This document shows positions 4,441 to 5,501 of a stretch of 5,501 nt of DNA, in pieces; within the stretch, counting starts at the first letter, position 1; each line of letters begins with the position of its first letter. This stretch comes from Gemmatimonadota bacterium (GTDB taxonomy: Bacteria > Gemmatimonadota > Gemmatimonadetes > Gemmatimonadales > GWC2-71-9). The position numbers were made by a program, and so were the translations under genes. The DNA lies in contig QHTY01000070.1 of the NCBI GenBank assembly GCA_003220985.1, forward strand, positions 1 through 5,501, in the 5' to 3' direction. The notes under the pieces were generated by a model. It saw nothing but the letters and a program-made list of their open reading frames with translations. It was not told the origin of the DNA and searched no databases.

Positions 4441-5183
4441 GAAACCCTCCCCACGCGCATCGTCACCGGCCAGCGCGCCAATCGGGATTGCTGCGGAGAG
4501 CCCCAGGCCGGCGCCAGCTCGTTGACCAAGCCGTCGACCGGATCCTCGCCATGGTGCTTTACGAACGCACGTGTCGCCGACCAGGTGCGGATGTAGCCGG
4601 CGACATCGTCGAGTGTGACTGCCTGCTCGATGACGAAGTTCGGCGCGGCAAATTCTGAAAACGGGAACTCGATGGTCTGATAACGCTCTTCGGTGATGCG
4701 CCGTTCTGGCGGCCAGTATGGCCCGACGACTCCGCGGTAAAAATGGCGGATGATGGCGTCAATCGGCGGCGCGATCTCGAAGAGCACGTAGGTCCACACC
4801 GCGATCACGCCGCCCGGCCGTAACACGCGCCGGACTTCCACCCAGAAGCGGCTGCGGTCGAACCAGTGGAGCGCCTGGGCCGCCGTGACGAGATCGACCG
4901 ACGCGTTGTCCAGCCCACTCGCTTCCGCCGTGGCGACGCGATAGCTGATCCGCGTGTCTGGTGTCGCGTGCTCGAGCTGCGCGCTACTCGCATCGGTGGC
5001 GATGACGTGGTTGAAATGACGCGCCAATCCGATGGCCGCCTGTCCCGACCCCGTTCCCGCATCCCAGGCGTCCGCCTGCGCCGGCGCGACCTGCGCCAGG
5101 AACTCAAACAGCGCGTCCGGATAGCGCGGCCGGAACGCGGCGTAAGCCGCGGAAATGCCGGAGAAATGATCCGCGAACGTCAC
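4437..5183 (-). CDS. Class I SAM-dependent methyltransferase
   Basis: This is a 248-residue Rossmann-fold methyltransferase. It opens with FADHFSGISAAYAAFRPRYP, the N-terminal pattern of the group related to yeast trans-aconitate methyltransferase and its many bacterial small-molecule relatives. Motif I is DAGTGSGQAA (41-50); ATDAS with Asp64 ends the second strand and should contact the SAM ribose; AEASGLDNASVDLVTAAQALHWF (86-108) covers motifs II/III; and LRPGGVIAVW (121-130) is the post-III motif. The substrate is not identifiable. GTG 5183-5181 is chosen because it overlaps the M28 peptidase stop as GTGA and puts FADHF at the very start. The frame remains open to 5267, but that extension is Ala/Arg-rich shadow sequence inside the peptidase gene. 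Confidence 0.88.
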   Translation of the reverse strand: MTFADHFSGISAAYAAFRPRYPDALFEFLAQVAPAQADAWDAGTGSGQAAIGLARHFNHVIATDASSAQLEHATPDTRISYRVATAEASGLDNASVDLVTAAQALHWFDRSRFWVEVRRVLRPGGVIAVWTYVLFEIAPPIDAIIRHFYRGVVGPYWPPERRITEERYQTIEFPFSEFAAPNFVIEQAVTLDDVAGYIRTWSATRAFVKHHGEDPVDGLVNELAPAWGSPQQSRLARWPVTMRVGRVS

Positions 5184-5501
5184 GGCCTGGGAGCCGCCGG
5201 TGGTGGCGGTGGCGGCGCCGGCACGAGCGAGGGCGTGCTGCGCTGCGCGTCCCGGCACTCGGGCCACGCGCCCGGCTGGCCGCTCGGCGTGAGCGCAAAG
5301 ACGGTGCGTTTCTCGCGTGACATCCGCACCGTGTCCTCGGACGCGAGGTAGACCAGCATCGCCGCGAGCGCCGCGTTGTTCTTCACGTCGTCAAAACTGA
5401 TCTTGTCGTACGTGTCGCGGTTCGTGTGCCAGGTGTAGCGGCCGTAATCCCAGTCGCCCGACCCGAGGCCGAATCCCGGCGCGCCGCACGACACGAAGGA
5501 C
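5180..5501 (-). CDS. M28-family zinc peptidase, C-terminal part
   Basis: The gene enters from the right edge; the frame is open from 5500 and begins SFVSCGAPGF. The following GSGDWDYGRYTWHTNRDTYDKI carries the last zinc-ligand His of M28 aminopeptidases ('YHT..DT.DKI'-type motif), and a helix with NNAALAAMLVYLASED is typical of the domain's C-terminus. M28 enzymes are usually exported metallo-aminopeptidases or carboxypeptidases. The protein ends in an unusual Pro-rich tail (PAPPPPPPAAPRP, 5221-5183) beyond the catalytic domain. Its TGA overlaps the methyltransferase start by 4 nt, so it heads the visible part of the leftward gene string. Other zinc ligands and the signal peptide lie outside the window. 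Confidence 0.85.
   Translation of the reverse strand, partial: SFVSCGAPGFGLGSGDWDYGRYTWHTNRDTYDKISFDDVKNNAALAAMLVYLASEDTVRMSREKRTVFALTPSGQPGAWPECRDAQRSTPSLVPAPPPPPPAAPRP

Overview
The window is GC-rich, densely packed bacterial DNA. Gene starts are often GTG, neighbouring genes overlap by 4-7 nt, and the intergenic gaps hold short palindromic repeats. The gene mix (exported M28 peptidase, paired DinB-like proteins, CcdA/TlpA, a four-helix-bundle gene remnant) suggests a soil or environmental Gram-negative such as Gemmatimonadota or Acidobacteriota. That placement is an impression from style, not a demonstrated assignment.

Layout: (1) 1-150, + strand: the C-terminus of an SRPBCC/polyketide-cyclase-like protein. 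(2) 151-377: a repeat-bearing gap with a 13-bp inverted repeat, a hairpin that buries a Shine-Dalgarno sequence, and a 32-codon remnant of a four-helix-bundle (23S rRNA intervening-sequence) protein. (3) 378-1486, - strand: a two-gene overlapping unit, a TIP30/YraR-like NAD(P)-binding protein followed by a yeast-Fcy1-type cytosine deaminase. (4) 1515-2758, + strand: overlapping ccdA and a TlpA-like thioredoxin, which carry electrons across the membrane to extracytoplasmic thiols. (5) 2728-2778: a hairpin-forming repeat between convergent genes. (6) 2797-5501, - strand: M28 peptidase (C-terminus only), class I methyltransferase, DUF1572/DinB-like protein and DinB protein, each overlapping the next by 4 nt, then after 37 nt an AhpC/TSA-type peroxiredoxin-like protein.

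The main discovery is in that last gene. Its reading frame is interrupted by one in-frame TGA (3147-3145) exactly where the peroxidatic cysteine belongs (Thr-Arg-Gly-[TGA]-Thr-Val-Gln-Met). Starting 14 nt after the TGA is a perfect 7-bp stem with an 8-nt loop that has G at loop position 2. That is the expected position and form of a bacterial SECIS element. I therefore annotate 2797-3369 as one 190-residue selenoprotein with Sec75, not as two ORFs or a pseudogene. The rest of the protein has no cysteine, so Sec75 would be its only thiol/selenol and it would need an external reductant. The convergent CcdA/TlpA pair next door is an attractive candidate for that reductant.
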